Shown here: positions 5,353 to 11,414 of the stretch, in pieces
Numbering within the stretch: position 1 is the stretch's first letter
Layout: every line of letters starts with the position of its first letter
Assembly: GCA_900770015.1 (NCBI GenBank)
Contig: CAAGIU010000427.1
Location: 1 to 11,414, forward strand
Length of the DNA stretch: 11,414 bases
Origin: an uncultured Oscillospiraceae bacterium
Lineage (GTDB): Bacteria > Bacillota_A > Clostridia > Oscillospirales > Oscillospiraceae
Reading direction: 5' to 3'
Notes under the pieces: model-generated
Database searches by the model: none
What the model was told of the DNA's origin: nothing
The model's input: only the letters and a program-made list of their open reading frames with translations
Translations under genes and position numbers: made by a program

Positions 5353-7673
5353 TTGCGTGAACCCACGTTACAAGTCACTCTGGGTGCGCTTCTGCACGAC
5401 ATCGGCAAGCCGATCTACCGCAGCGGCGGTGAAAGCGGCAGCCACAGTGCTCTGGGCGCGGCCTTTTTGAAGAAAATCTGGCCTGGGGAATCGGACATCC
5501 TGGACTGCGTCAGCTTCCACCATGGCCGGAATCTTCGGGGTGCCCGGCTGGCTGATGACAGTCCGGCGTACATCGTATATCTGGCGGATAACCTGTCCGC
5601 CGCCGCTGACCGAAGGGAAATCGAGGGAGAAGGGGGCAGCTTTGACCGCGGTCTTCCCCTGGCACCGGTATTTACCCATCTGAATGGGGAGCATCCCGGC
5701 TATTCTCTCCCCCTGGGCTTTCAGGACGGGCAGCTTCATCCCCCCATCCCGGGCACAAAGCCGGTCACGCCCGGGGAATATGCCGCCATTGCGGAAAAGC
5801 TTCGTTCCGGTCTGAAGGTCTGGCGCCGGAGGAGGCCTGGGTCAATTCCCTGCTGTGCCTGCTGGAGAGCTGTCTGAGCTTCGTCCCCAGCAGCACCTTC
5901 ACCGGAGAAAGCCCGGACATCTCCCTGTATGACCACAGCAAGGTCACCGCCGCCATTGCCGCCTGCATCAGCGAATACCTGTTGGAGCGGGGAGAAAGGG
6001 ATTACCGCACCCGGCTCTTTGCCCAGGAGGCGCAGTTCCGTCAGGAAGAGGCATTTCTGCTGTATTCGGCGGATGTTTCCGGGATCCAGAAATTTCTCTT
6101 TACCGTTGCCACCGACGGCGCTCTGGCCTCCCTGCGCAGCCGTTCCTTTTTTCTGGAGCTGCTCATGGAGCACTACATCGACGAGCTGCTGGCTGCCTGC
6201 TCCCTGAGCCGGGCGAATCTGCTCTACAGCGGCGGCGGACACTGCTATCTGCTGCTGCCCAACACAGGCGCCGCCATCGAAGCGGCAAAGAATTGGAATG
6301 AGCGTCTCAACAATTGGCTCCTGGAGCAGTTTTCCGGGCAGCTTTTTATCGCCCAGGGCTGGACGGCTTGCTCCGGCAACGACCTGACCAATACCCCGGC
6401 AGCCCAGGCACCCTATACCGCCATGTTCCGCCGGGTCAGCACTGCCGTCTCCCGGCACAAGCTTCACCGGTACAGTCCTTCTCAGCTTCTTCGGATGAAC
6501 CGGGAAGCGGCGCGGGAGGACGGGCGGGAATGCAAGGTCTGCGGACGCTCCGATCAGCTGACCGAGGAGAACCGCTGCTTCTGGTGCGACCAGTTTTTGC
6601 GCCTTTCTCAGAAGATCCTCCGCAGCCCCATCTATTTTGTGAGCAGAGAAAAAGCCCTTTCCGATTTCTCCCTCCCCGCCGGAGAAGGAGCGGTTCACTT
6701 CTCCCTCACCGATGAAAAAACAGCCCGCACCCGTCTGAAAAACGGGGAGGCTGTGGTAAGAATTTATTCCAAAAATCAGGTCTACACCGGGCTTTCCTAT
6801 GCCACCCGGCTGTATGTGGGAGATTATGCCGCTTCCTCCAGTATGGAGGAACTCTGCGCCGGTTCCAGGGGCATTGCCCGGTTGGCCGTCTGCCGGATGG
6901 ATGTGGATAATCTGGGACAGGCCTTCGTGTCCGGCTTCCGCAGCGGGGTAGAAACGGCACCGGAAAAGCGGGATCATTTTCTCACCATTTCCCGCACCGC
7001 TGCCTTTTCCCGGCAGATGTCCCTGTTCTTCAAATGCTTCATCAATCCCATTCTCGCCCAGCCGGAGCCGGATGGAAGCAGGCTTTCCGTGGCCATCGTC
7101 TATTCCGGCGGCGATGATGTGTTCCTGGTAGGGGCCTGGGATGGGGTCATTTCCGCGGCGCAGCGAATCCAGCGGGAATTTGACCGCTGCTGCTGCGGCA
7201 GTCTCACCCTCAGCGCCGGCATTTCTCTGCACAACCACCATTTCCCCATCCGCCAGGCGGCTGCCCACAGCGCCGCTTTGGAGGAGCGGGCAAAGCAGAC
7301 CCCGGGCAAAAATGCCATTTCCCTCTTTGACCCGGAGGCAGCGCACACCTATCCCTGGCAGCAATTCCGGGAAAAGGTTCTGGAAGAAAAGCTGGCCGCG
7401 CTGAACGCCTTCTTCGGTCAGGAGGAACAGGAACGGGGCAATGCCTTCCTGTACCAGCTGCTGGAGCTGCTGCGCCAGGCCCAGAAGGATAAAATGAATC
7501 TGGCACGGCTTGCCTATCTGCTTGCCAGAATGGAGCCAAGAGAGCGGCAGAAGAAAGAGGGCTATCGGCAATTTGCGGATAGGATGTACGGCTGGGGCAT
7601 TTCTGCGGCAGACCGTCAGCAGCTGATCACGGCGATTTATCTGTATGTTTACACAGAAAGAAAGCAGGTGTAA
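5353..7673 (+). CDS. cas10: Cas10/Csm1, HD nuclease and cyclic oligoadenylate synthase, frameshifted
   Basis: Large subunit of the Csm complex, about 773 residues if repaired. Its HD domain cuts ssDNA and its palm makes cyclic oligoadenylate. Seen: ALLHDIGK with HD at residues 15-16, SFHH, ADNLSAAADR, palm 1 (SADVSGIQKFLF), a four-Cys zinc ribbon (CKVC...CFWC), palm 2 (RMDVDNLGQ), and SGGDD, with GGDD at about 586-589. All catalytic motifs are intact. The start is TTG 5353; the open frame upstream is the CRISPR array. One base is missing near 5818-5819. The first frame (from 5353) runs to TGA 5877 with a nonsense tail, and the second, visible from CTG 5820 (LAPEEAWVNSLLCLLES), runs to TAA 7673. 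A GGT codon there would restore the frame (LKGLAPEE). The break separates the HD part from the polymerase part. csm2 follows after two bases. Cas10 identity is certain; function as sequenced is doubtful. The single lesion may be an error, so I keep the type as CDS. Confidence 0.9.
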
Positions 7674-7675
7674 CC

Positions 7676-8116
7676 ATGGCTTATCCAAACAATAATTACC
7701 AAAAACGACCTTTCTCCGGCAACCGGGATTATCCCCCGCAGACAGAGGAAAGCGTTCCCGATTTTCCCAAGGACTATGTGGATTTTGCGGAGAAGCTGAT
7801 GAAAACCCGATCCCGTCAGATCACCACCAGCAAGCTCCGTAACATTCTGAGCCTGCTGATGGATGTTTACAACACGGAAATTCTCCGAACGGAGGTAGAG
7901 CTTTCGGAGGAGAGCCAGGTCAAGCTGCAAATGGCCAGGATCCGCATCGCCTATGAATGCGGGAGAGACCGGAACACCAAGGAATTTGTGGAGGGGGCCT
8001 ATCTGCTTCCCTGGCTGAAGGCGGTTGGCTCCTCCCGGGAGCAGGCCATTCGCTATATCCACTATCTGGAAGCCATTGTGGCATATCACCGTTTCTGGGG
8101 CGGAAGGGAGAACTGA
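7676..8116 (+). CDS. csm2: Csm2, small subunit of type III-A complex
   Basis: 146-residue Csm2-like small subunit. In the complex, copies of Csm2 form the inner helical filament along the crRNA-target duplex next to Csm3; it has no enzyme activity. Seen: a disordered, Asn/Pro-rich N-terminus (1-30), then an all-helical body with KLRNILSLLMDVYN and VKLQMARIRIAYECGRD, a pattern typical of Csm2, and an aromatic C-terminus (YHRFWGG). Length and frame are normal. The ATG is two bases after the cas10 TAA, with a weak GCAGGTG upstream, so translation is probably coupled. It ends in TGA two bases before csm3. Confidence 0.9.
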   Translation: MAYPNNNYQKRPFSGNRDYPPQTEESVPDFPKDYVDFAEKLMKTRSRQITTSKLRNILSLLMDVYNTEILRTEVELSEESQVKLQMARIRIAYECGRDRNTKEFVEGAYLLPWLKAVGSSREQAIRYIHYLEAIVAYHRFWGGREN

Positions 8117-8118
8117 GT

Positions 8119-8790
8119 ATGTATACAAAGATTCTGATTCAATTTGATCTGGAAGTGGTGACCGGTATGCACATCGGCGGCTCCAGCGCCTTCTCCGCCA
8201 TCGGCGCGGTGGACAGCCCGGTGATTCGGGATGCCCTTACCGGCCGTCCCATCGTTCCCGGAAGCAGCCTGAAGGGAAAGCTGCGCACCCTGCTGGCCCG
8301 GAGCTTTGCCGGAGACATTCAGAAAATGCCGGAATTCAGGGACGACCACCCCGCCGTTCTTCGGATGTTCGGCAGCACCTCCGCCCGTTCCCGACTGCAA
8401 TTTGCGGATGCTTTTGTCCGCAACGCTGAGACAATGAAGGCAGTGGGACTGACCGAGGTGAAATCCTAGAATGTCATCAAGCGGCTGACCTCCGAAGCCA
8501 TGCCCCGGCAAATCGAGCGGGTGAATCCGGGCACGATCTTCGCGGAGACCATCGTTTATGATGTTTGTGACCAGGAGGAAATGCTGGAGGATCTGACGCT
8601 TCTGGCCAAAGCCATGAAGCTGCTGCAAATGGATTACCTGGGCGGCCATGGCTCTCGGGGCAGCGGCCGGGTGAGCCTGAAAAACTTCCGCATTCAGGAC
8701 TTTGACGGGAAGACGGATTGCGCCCAGCTGCAAAAGCTGTTTGATGAGGTCGCGGGATATGAACTATTTTCTGTACCAGCTGGAATTTAA
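8119..8790 (+). CDS. csm3: Csm3, RNA-cleaving backbone Cas7 protein, interrupted by in-frame TAG
   Basis: Cas7-family backbone subunit that coats the crRNA and cuts target RNA every 6 nt. Start ATG 8119 has AAGGGAG (8104-8110) eight bases upstream. Seen: HIGGSSAF, AVDSPVIRD with D32 matching the known catalytic Asp (D32/D33 in studied Csm3), PGSSLKGKLR, TEVK, PRQIERV, and the Gly-rich GGHGSRGSGRV. Full length would be 223 residues, normal for Csm3. Codon 117 (8467-8469) is TAG: TEVKS-stop-NVIKRL. The frame is unchanged after it, and the family usually has Glu or a similar residue there, so GAG to TAG is likely. Without read-through the product is a 116-residue stub with the active site but no RNA-binding C-terminal half. 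An in-frame ATG at 8500 has no clear RBS. The gene overlaps csm4 by 32 bases. Confidence 0.9.
8467..8469 (+). other. In-frame TAG in csm3
   Basis: AAA TCC TAG AAT GTC: the same frame continues with well-conserved Csm3 sequence for over 100 residues to TAA 8788-8790. One substitution explains it. Confidence 0.85.
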
Positions 8791-9726
8791 CACGGCAGTC
8801 CATTTCGGCGGCGCGGACTCGGCCCTCTCCCTCTATCAGTCCGAGGATCATTTCCGGGCGGATACCCTGTTCTCCGCCCTATGCCACACCGCCCTGCAGC
8901 TGGATGGAGAATCCGGGCTGAATCGGCTGCTGGAGCTGGCCCGGAAAGGGGAACTGCTGCTATCCGATGCCATGCCCTGGAAAGAGGAACAATACTATCT
9001 GCCCAAGCCCATCTACGCGCCGGATGTCCCGCCGGAGCTTCCCGGCGAAAAGCGGAAGCTGCTCAAAAAACGCTCATGGATTCCCGCGGCCCGGTTTGAG
9101 GAATATTGCCAGGCACTCAAAACCGGAACGCTTCTTGATATGGAGCCTGTCCGGTTTGGTTCTTCTTCGGATGTCACCAAAGCCGCCGTACCGGATTTCT
9201 CGGATGCGACGCCCTATCAGGTGGGGCTGTACCGATTCTGCGATGACTGCGGCCTCTGGTTTCTGGCAGCCTGTTCCGACGACCGGGACAGCGACTGGCT
9301 GTCATCTCTCATTTCCGCATTGGGGCTTACCGGGATCGGCGGTAAGGTCAGTGCCGGATACGGGAAATTTTCCATTTGCGACGAGATCTACCTGAACGAA
9401 TTCTTTGATGATCAGACGAAGTGGCTGCATACCGCATTGACCCGGAATGCAAACGCTTCCATGCTTCTGACTACCAGCCTTCCCACAGAAGAAGAAATGG
9501 ACACTGCGTTGGATGGCGCAAGTTACCAACTCACCCGCCGGGGGGGGGATTCGTGGCATCCAACACCTACGCCCAAACGCCCCGAAAGAAGCAAACCCAG
9601 TATTTCCTCAGTGCCGGTTCCGTTCTCAGGAATCGCTACTGCGGTGAACTGTTCCGGATCGGAGCGCAGGGAAATCACCCGGTACTGCGCTACTCCAAAC
9701 CCATGTTCCTGGGGGTGAAACTATGA
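8759..9726 (+). CDS. csm4: Csm4, crRNA 5'-tag-binding Cas5-type subunit, frameshifted at a G9 run
   Basis: Cas5-group subunit that caps the Csm complex, binds the crRNA 5' tag and contacts Cas10; about 321-322 residues if the frame is restored. The ATG 8759 lies inside the csm3 end, with GAGGT (8746-8750) eight bases upstream. Seen: YLYQLEF-like first strand (NYFLYQLEF), HFGG, DTLFSALCH, KKRSWIP, the Gly-rich loop TGIGGKVSAGYGKF (about 190-203), and Y-L-x-RRGG before the run. At nine G's (9540-9548) the frame is lost, and this frame ends at TGA 9718. The other frame continues GFVASNTYAQ ... LRYSKPMFLGVKL to TGA 9726. Runs of 7 or 10 G's would join them; 7 gives RRGGFVAS, the usual Csm4 pattern. 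csm5 overlaps the stop (ATGA). As sequenced, the C-terminal quarter is lost. Confidence 0.88.
9540..9548 (+). repeat. G9 homopolymer setting the csm4 reading frame
   Basis: Nine consecutive G's fall exactly where the csm4 frame breaks. Lengths of 7 or 10 are in frame; 8 and 9 are out of frame. Mononucleotide G runs of this length are slippage-prone and are used as on/off switches in several bacteria. Whether this one varies is not visible here. Confidence 0.85.
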
Positions 9727-10790
9727 TACAACAGGGTCATTTGCAGGTTTTTGAACTGCGGCTGGAAACAAAAAGCCCGGTTTTCATCGGGAACGGAAAA
9801 AGCTACACCAAGAAGGAGTATCTGTTCGACCCGAAACGAAAAATCGTGTCCTTTCTGGATGAACAGAAATTCTTTACCTATCTGGTGCGGCATGGTTTAG
9901 TTGATGATTATGAAAATTTCATCCTTCGGGATGCCGGAAAGAATCTGTTTTCCTTTCTGAAAAATGACTGCCGGGTTTCCAGGGAGGATATGGAAGCCTT
10001 CATCCGCTGCCGGATCGACGCCGCGGACGCACTGGACGAGGATCACACCCTGAAGGAGATCCAACAATTCATCCGCAGCCCTGCCGGACAGGTCTATATC
10101 CCCGGCAGCAGCATCAAAGGTGCCCTGCGGACGGCGCTGCTGAAAGCCATTCTTCTGAAAAATCCGCCCAAAAATCCCGATCCCCAGCTGCCTTTTGACA
10201 GAAAAGCTTCCTTTGAACCGACCTATTTTCATACCCTCTCCTTAAAGCCGGAGCAGCAGAATCCGCTGAACAGCATTCTTCAGGGCGTACGCATCTCCGA
10301 CAGTGCGCCTATCTCCGATCGACAGCTTGCCCTGACACGAAAAATTGATGAATTCCCTGACGAAACCTACAACTCCATCAATATCTGCAGAGAATGCATC
10401 CGACCAGGTACCGTTGCCACTTGTACGCTCACCTTAGATCAGTCCGTTCTCCGCAATGAGCAGTATGTGGATACCCTTCGGGAAGCCATTGCCGCAGCCT
10501 CTCAATTCTATCAGGATATTGTGCTGCCCCATTACCCACAGGCTTCCAATTACATGAATTCCAGGACACTCCTGCTGGGAGGCGGGGTAGGCTTCCAATC
10601 CAAAACGGTTACTGATCCTTATTACGGCCAAAATGCGCTGGATGCCACATCGAAGCTATTGGGAAATGCTTTTCGGAAGCACCATCATGAACGGGACGCT
10701 GCCCAGGGGATCTCCCCCAGGGCATTGAAGCAGACTGATTTGAACGGTGCGGCCTATCCCTTCGGCGTATGCGAGGTTACAATCCGATGA
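9723..10790 (+). CDS. csm5: Csm5, Cas7-type cap subunit
   Basis: 355-residue Csm5, the RAMP subunit at the crRNA 3' end of the complex, needed for crRNA maturation and linked to recruitment of trimming nucleases in studied systems. Seen: first RAMP strand FELRLETKSPVFIGNG, YIPGSSIKGALRTALL (GSSIKG from residue 128), VRISDS, the Gly-rich LLLGGGVGF (from about 283), and FGVCEVTIR at the end. Length and motif order are typical and the frame is intact. The ATG overlaps the csm4 TGA in ATGA, with GGGGGTG upstream, and the stop overlaps the cas6 ATG in ATGA, so translation of all three is probably coupled. Because csm4 as sequenced ends early at 9718, five bases upstream of this ATG, coupling may still work. 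Confidence 0.93.
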   Translation: MIQQGHLQVFELRLETKSPVFIGNGKSYTKKEYLFDPKRKIVSFLDEQKFFTYLVRHGLVDDYENFILRDAGKNLFSFLKNDCRVSREDMEAFIRCRIDAADALDEDHTLKEIQQFIRSPAGQVYIPGSSIKGALRTALLKAILLKNPPKNPDPQLPFDRKASFEPTYFHTLSLKPEQQNPLNSILQGVRISDSAPISDRQLALTRKIDEFPDETYNSINICRECIRPGTVATCTLTLDQSVLRNEQYVDTLREAIAAASQFYQDIVLPHYPQASNYMNSRTLLLGGGVGFQSKTVTDPYYGQNALDATSKLLGNAFRKHHHERDAAQGISPRALKQTDLNGAAYPFGVCEVTIR

Positions 10791-11414
10791 TTACACAGTG
10801 GGTTCTATCCCTTTCCTCCGTTCCCGCCCATCCTCTTTATTCGGATTCCGCCTACCGGCTGTATGCGTTTCTGCTGGAACAGCTTCCAAATGAGCATGCC
10901 GATTGGTTCCATGAAATCGGAAGCGGCACCGTCAGTCAGCATCTGCGCTTTTCCAAGGAGGATCCGTGCTGCAAGTGGACGGTAAACCTTCTGTCTGATG
11001 AGACCGGAAGCCTCCTATCCCCGATTCTGGAAAAGCTGCCGGAGGTTCAGATTGAAAATCATCATTTCCCTATCACGGAACGAACCTCCTTTGCGATCAC
11101 CTCGGAGGAAATCATCACAAAAGGCCGCCGACTGACACAAAGCCGGACTTCTCTGCGGTTTCTGACTCCTACCGCCTTCAAGCAAAGCGGCAGGTACACC
11201 ATCTTTCCCCAGGAAAAACTGATTTTACAAAGCTTGTTTGCCCGCTGGAACGAGGTGTTCCCGGAGTACCCCCTAAACGATGAGGATGCGTTTCAGGCGC
11301 TGCTCTCAGGGATCCACATCACGGATTACAAGCTGAAAACCTCACGCTTCCTTCTGAAGGGAGTTAAAATCCCCGGATTTCTGGGCAGCTGCACCCTGGA
11401 CGCAAAGCTGCCGC
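10787..11414 (+). CDS. cas6: Cas6 crRNA-processing endoribonuclease, 3'-truncated by window
   Basis: Cas6 family, metal-independent RNase that cuts each repeat at the base of its hairpin and leaves the 8-nt 5' tag. The ATG 10787 overlaps the csm5 stop (ATGA). 209 codons are visible and open, and the window ends before the stop. Seen: an N-terminal RAMP fold start with a helix-His region (ADWFHEIG; H42, or H37, is the candidate catalytic His), SQHLRFS as the following strand, RFLTPTAFKQSGRY, and the C-terminal Gly-rich region KGVKIPGFLGSC. Family length is usually about 240-260 residues, so only some 30-50 should be missing. Its placement as the last gene after csm5 is one of the common III-A orders; its substrate is the repeat at 5099-5322. 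The call rests on these patterns and context. Confidence 0.9.
   Translation, partial: MITQWVLSLSSVPAHPLYSDSAYRLYAFLLEQLPNEHADWFHEIGSGTVSQHLRFSKEDPCCKWTVNLLSDETGSLLSPILEKLPEVQIENHHFPITERTSFAITSEEIITKGRRLTQSRTSLRFLTPTAFKQSGRYTIFPQEKLILQSLFARWNEVFPEYPLNDEDAFQALLSGIHITDYKLKTSRFLLKGVKIPGFLGSCTLDAKLP

Noticed and set aside
5736..7688. A 650-codon open frame on the minus strand opposite cas10
   Set aside because: It is the antisense shadow of a GC-rich gene. The + strand encodes clear Cas10 motifs over the same bases, while the minus-strand product is low-complexity Gly/Gln/Pro with no recognisable domain.
8500..8502. Internal ATG as a separate start for the second half of csm3
   Set aside because: No convincing RBS upstream, and the sequence between the TAG and this ATG (NVIKRLTSEA) is itself conserved Csm3, so the gene is one interrupted unit.
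1..11414. tRNA, rRNA, insertion sequences, attachment sites or cas1/cas2/reverse transcriptase
   Set aside because: I looked on both strands and saw no tRNA-like cloverleaf, transposase motifs, terminal repeats or adaptation genes. A computational scan could still find a short RNA.

Overview
The window looks like a piece of a Gram-positive, Clostridia-type genome, probably from a gut or other host-associated metagenome. The signs are AGGAGG-type ribosome binding sites, a membrane Ser/Thr kinase with an Ig-like (Big2) domain and SH3b repeats, a clostridial-style RHH-WYL regulator, and moderately high G+C (judged by eye). The taxonomic call is inference. The first 19 bases match the 3' end of an Illumina indexing adapter, so the left edge is a library artefact, and the kinase gene running off it has lost its true N-lobe.

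Layout. 1-2231 (+) is a truncated receptor-type Ser/Thr kinase. It is convergent with 3362-2261 (-), a CRISPR-associated WYL-domain regulator broken by a +1 frameshift in an A7 run and an in-frame TAG. A 227-bp intergenic region (3363-3589) carries divergent promoters and a perfect 8-bp inverted repeat next to the regulator's -35 box. From there on, everything belongs to a type III-A (Csm) CRISPR-Cas locus on the + strand: csm6 (3590-4927), a leader with a good sigma-A-like promoter (5011-5039), a short CRISPR array of four 32-nt repeats and three 34-nt spacers (5099-5322), then a tightly packed operon cas10/csm1, csm2, csm3, csm4, csm5 and cas6. Cas6 is cut by the right edge. No cas1 or cas2 is present.

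How the parts work together (known for the family). Cas6 cuts pre-crRNA at the repeat hairpin, leaving an 8-nt tag (here ACGGAAAC). Csm1-5 assemble on the crRNA. Csm3 cuts target RNA. The Cas10 HD domain cuts DNA, and its GGDD palm makes cyclic oligoadenylate, which binds the Csm6 CARF domain and switches on its HEPN RNase. The WYL protein is the likely local regulator.

The most striking property is damage. Four CRISPR-linked genes are interrupted: the regulator twice, cas10 once by a missing base, csm3 by an in-frame TAG, and csm4 at a run of nine G's whose length sets the reading frame. The kinase, csm6, csm2, csm5 and the visible part of cas6 are open. The catalytic motifs of Cas10, Csm3 and Csm6 are all intact. 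This could be early decay, a switchable (phase-variable) locus at the homopolymers, or errors in a thinly covered contig. The sequence alone cannot decide. The array also sits in the 5' leader of the cas10 operon, with its last, degenerate repeat hairpin just upstream of the cas10 ribosome binding site.
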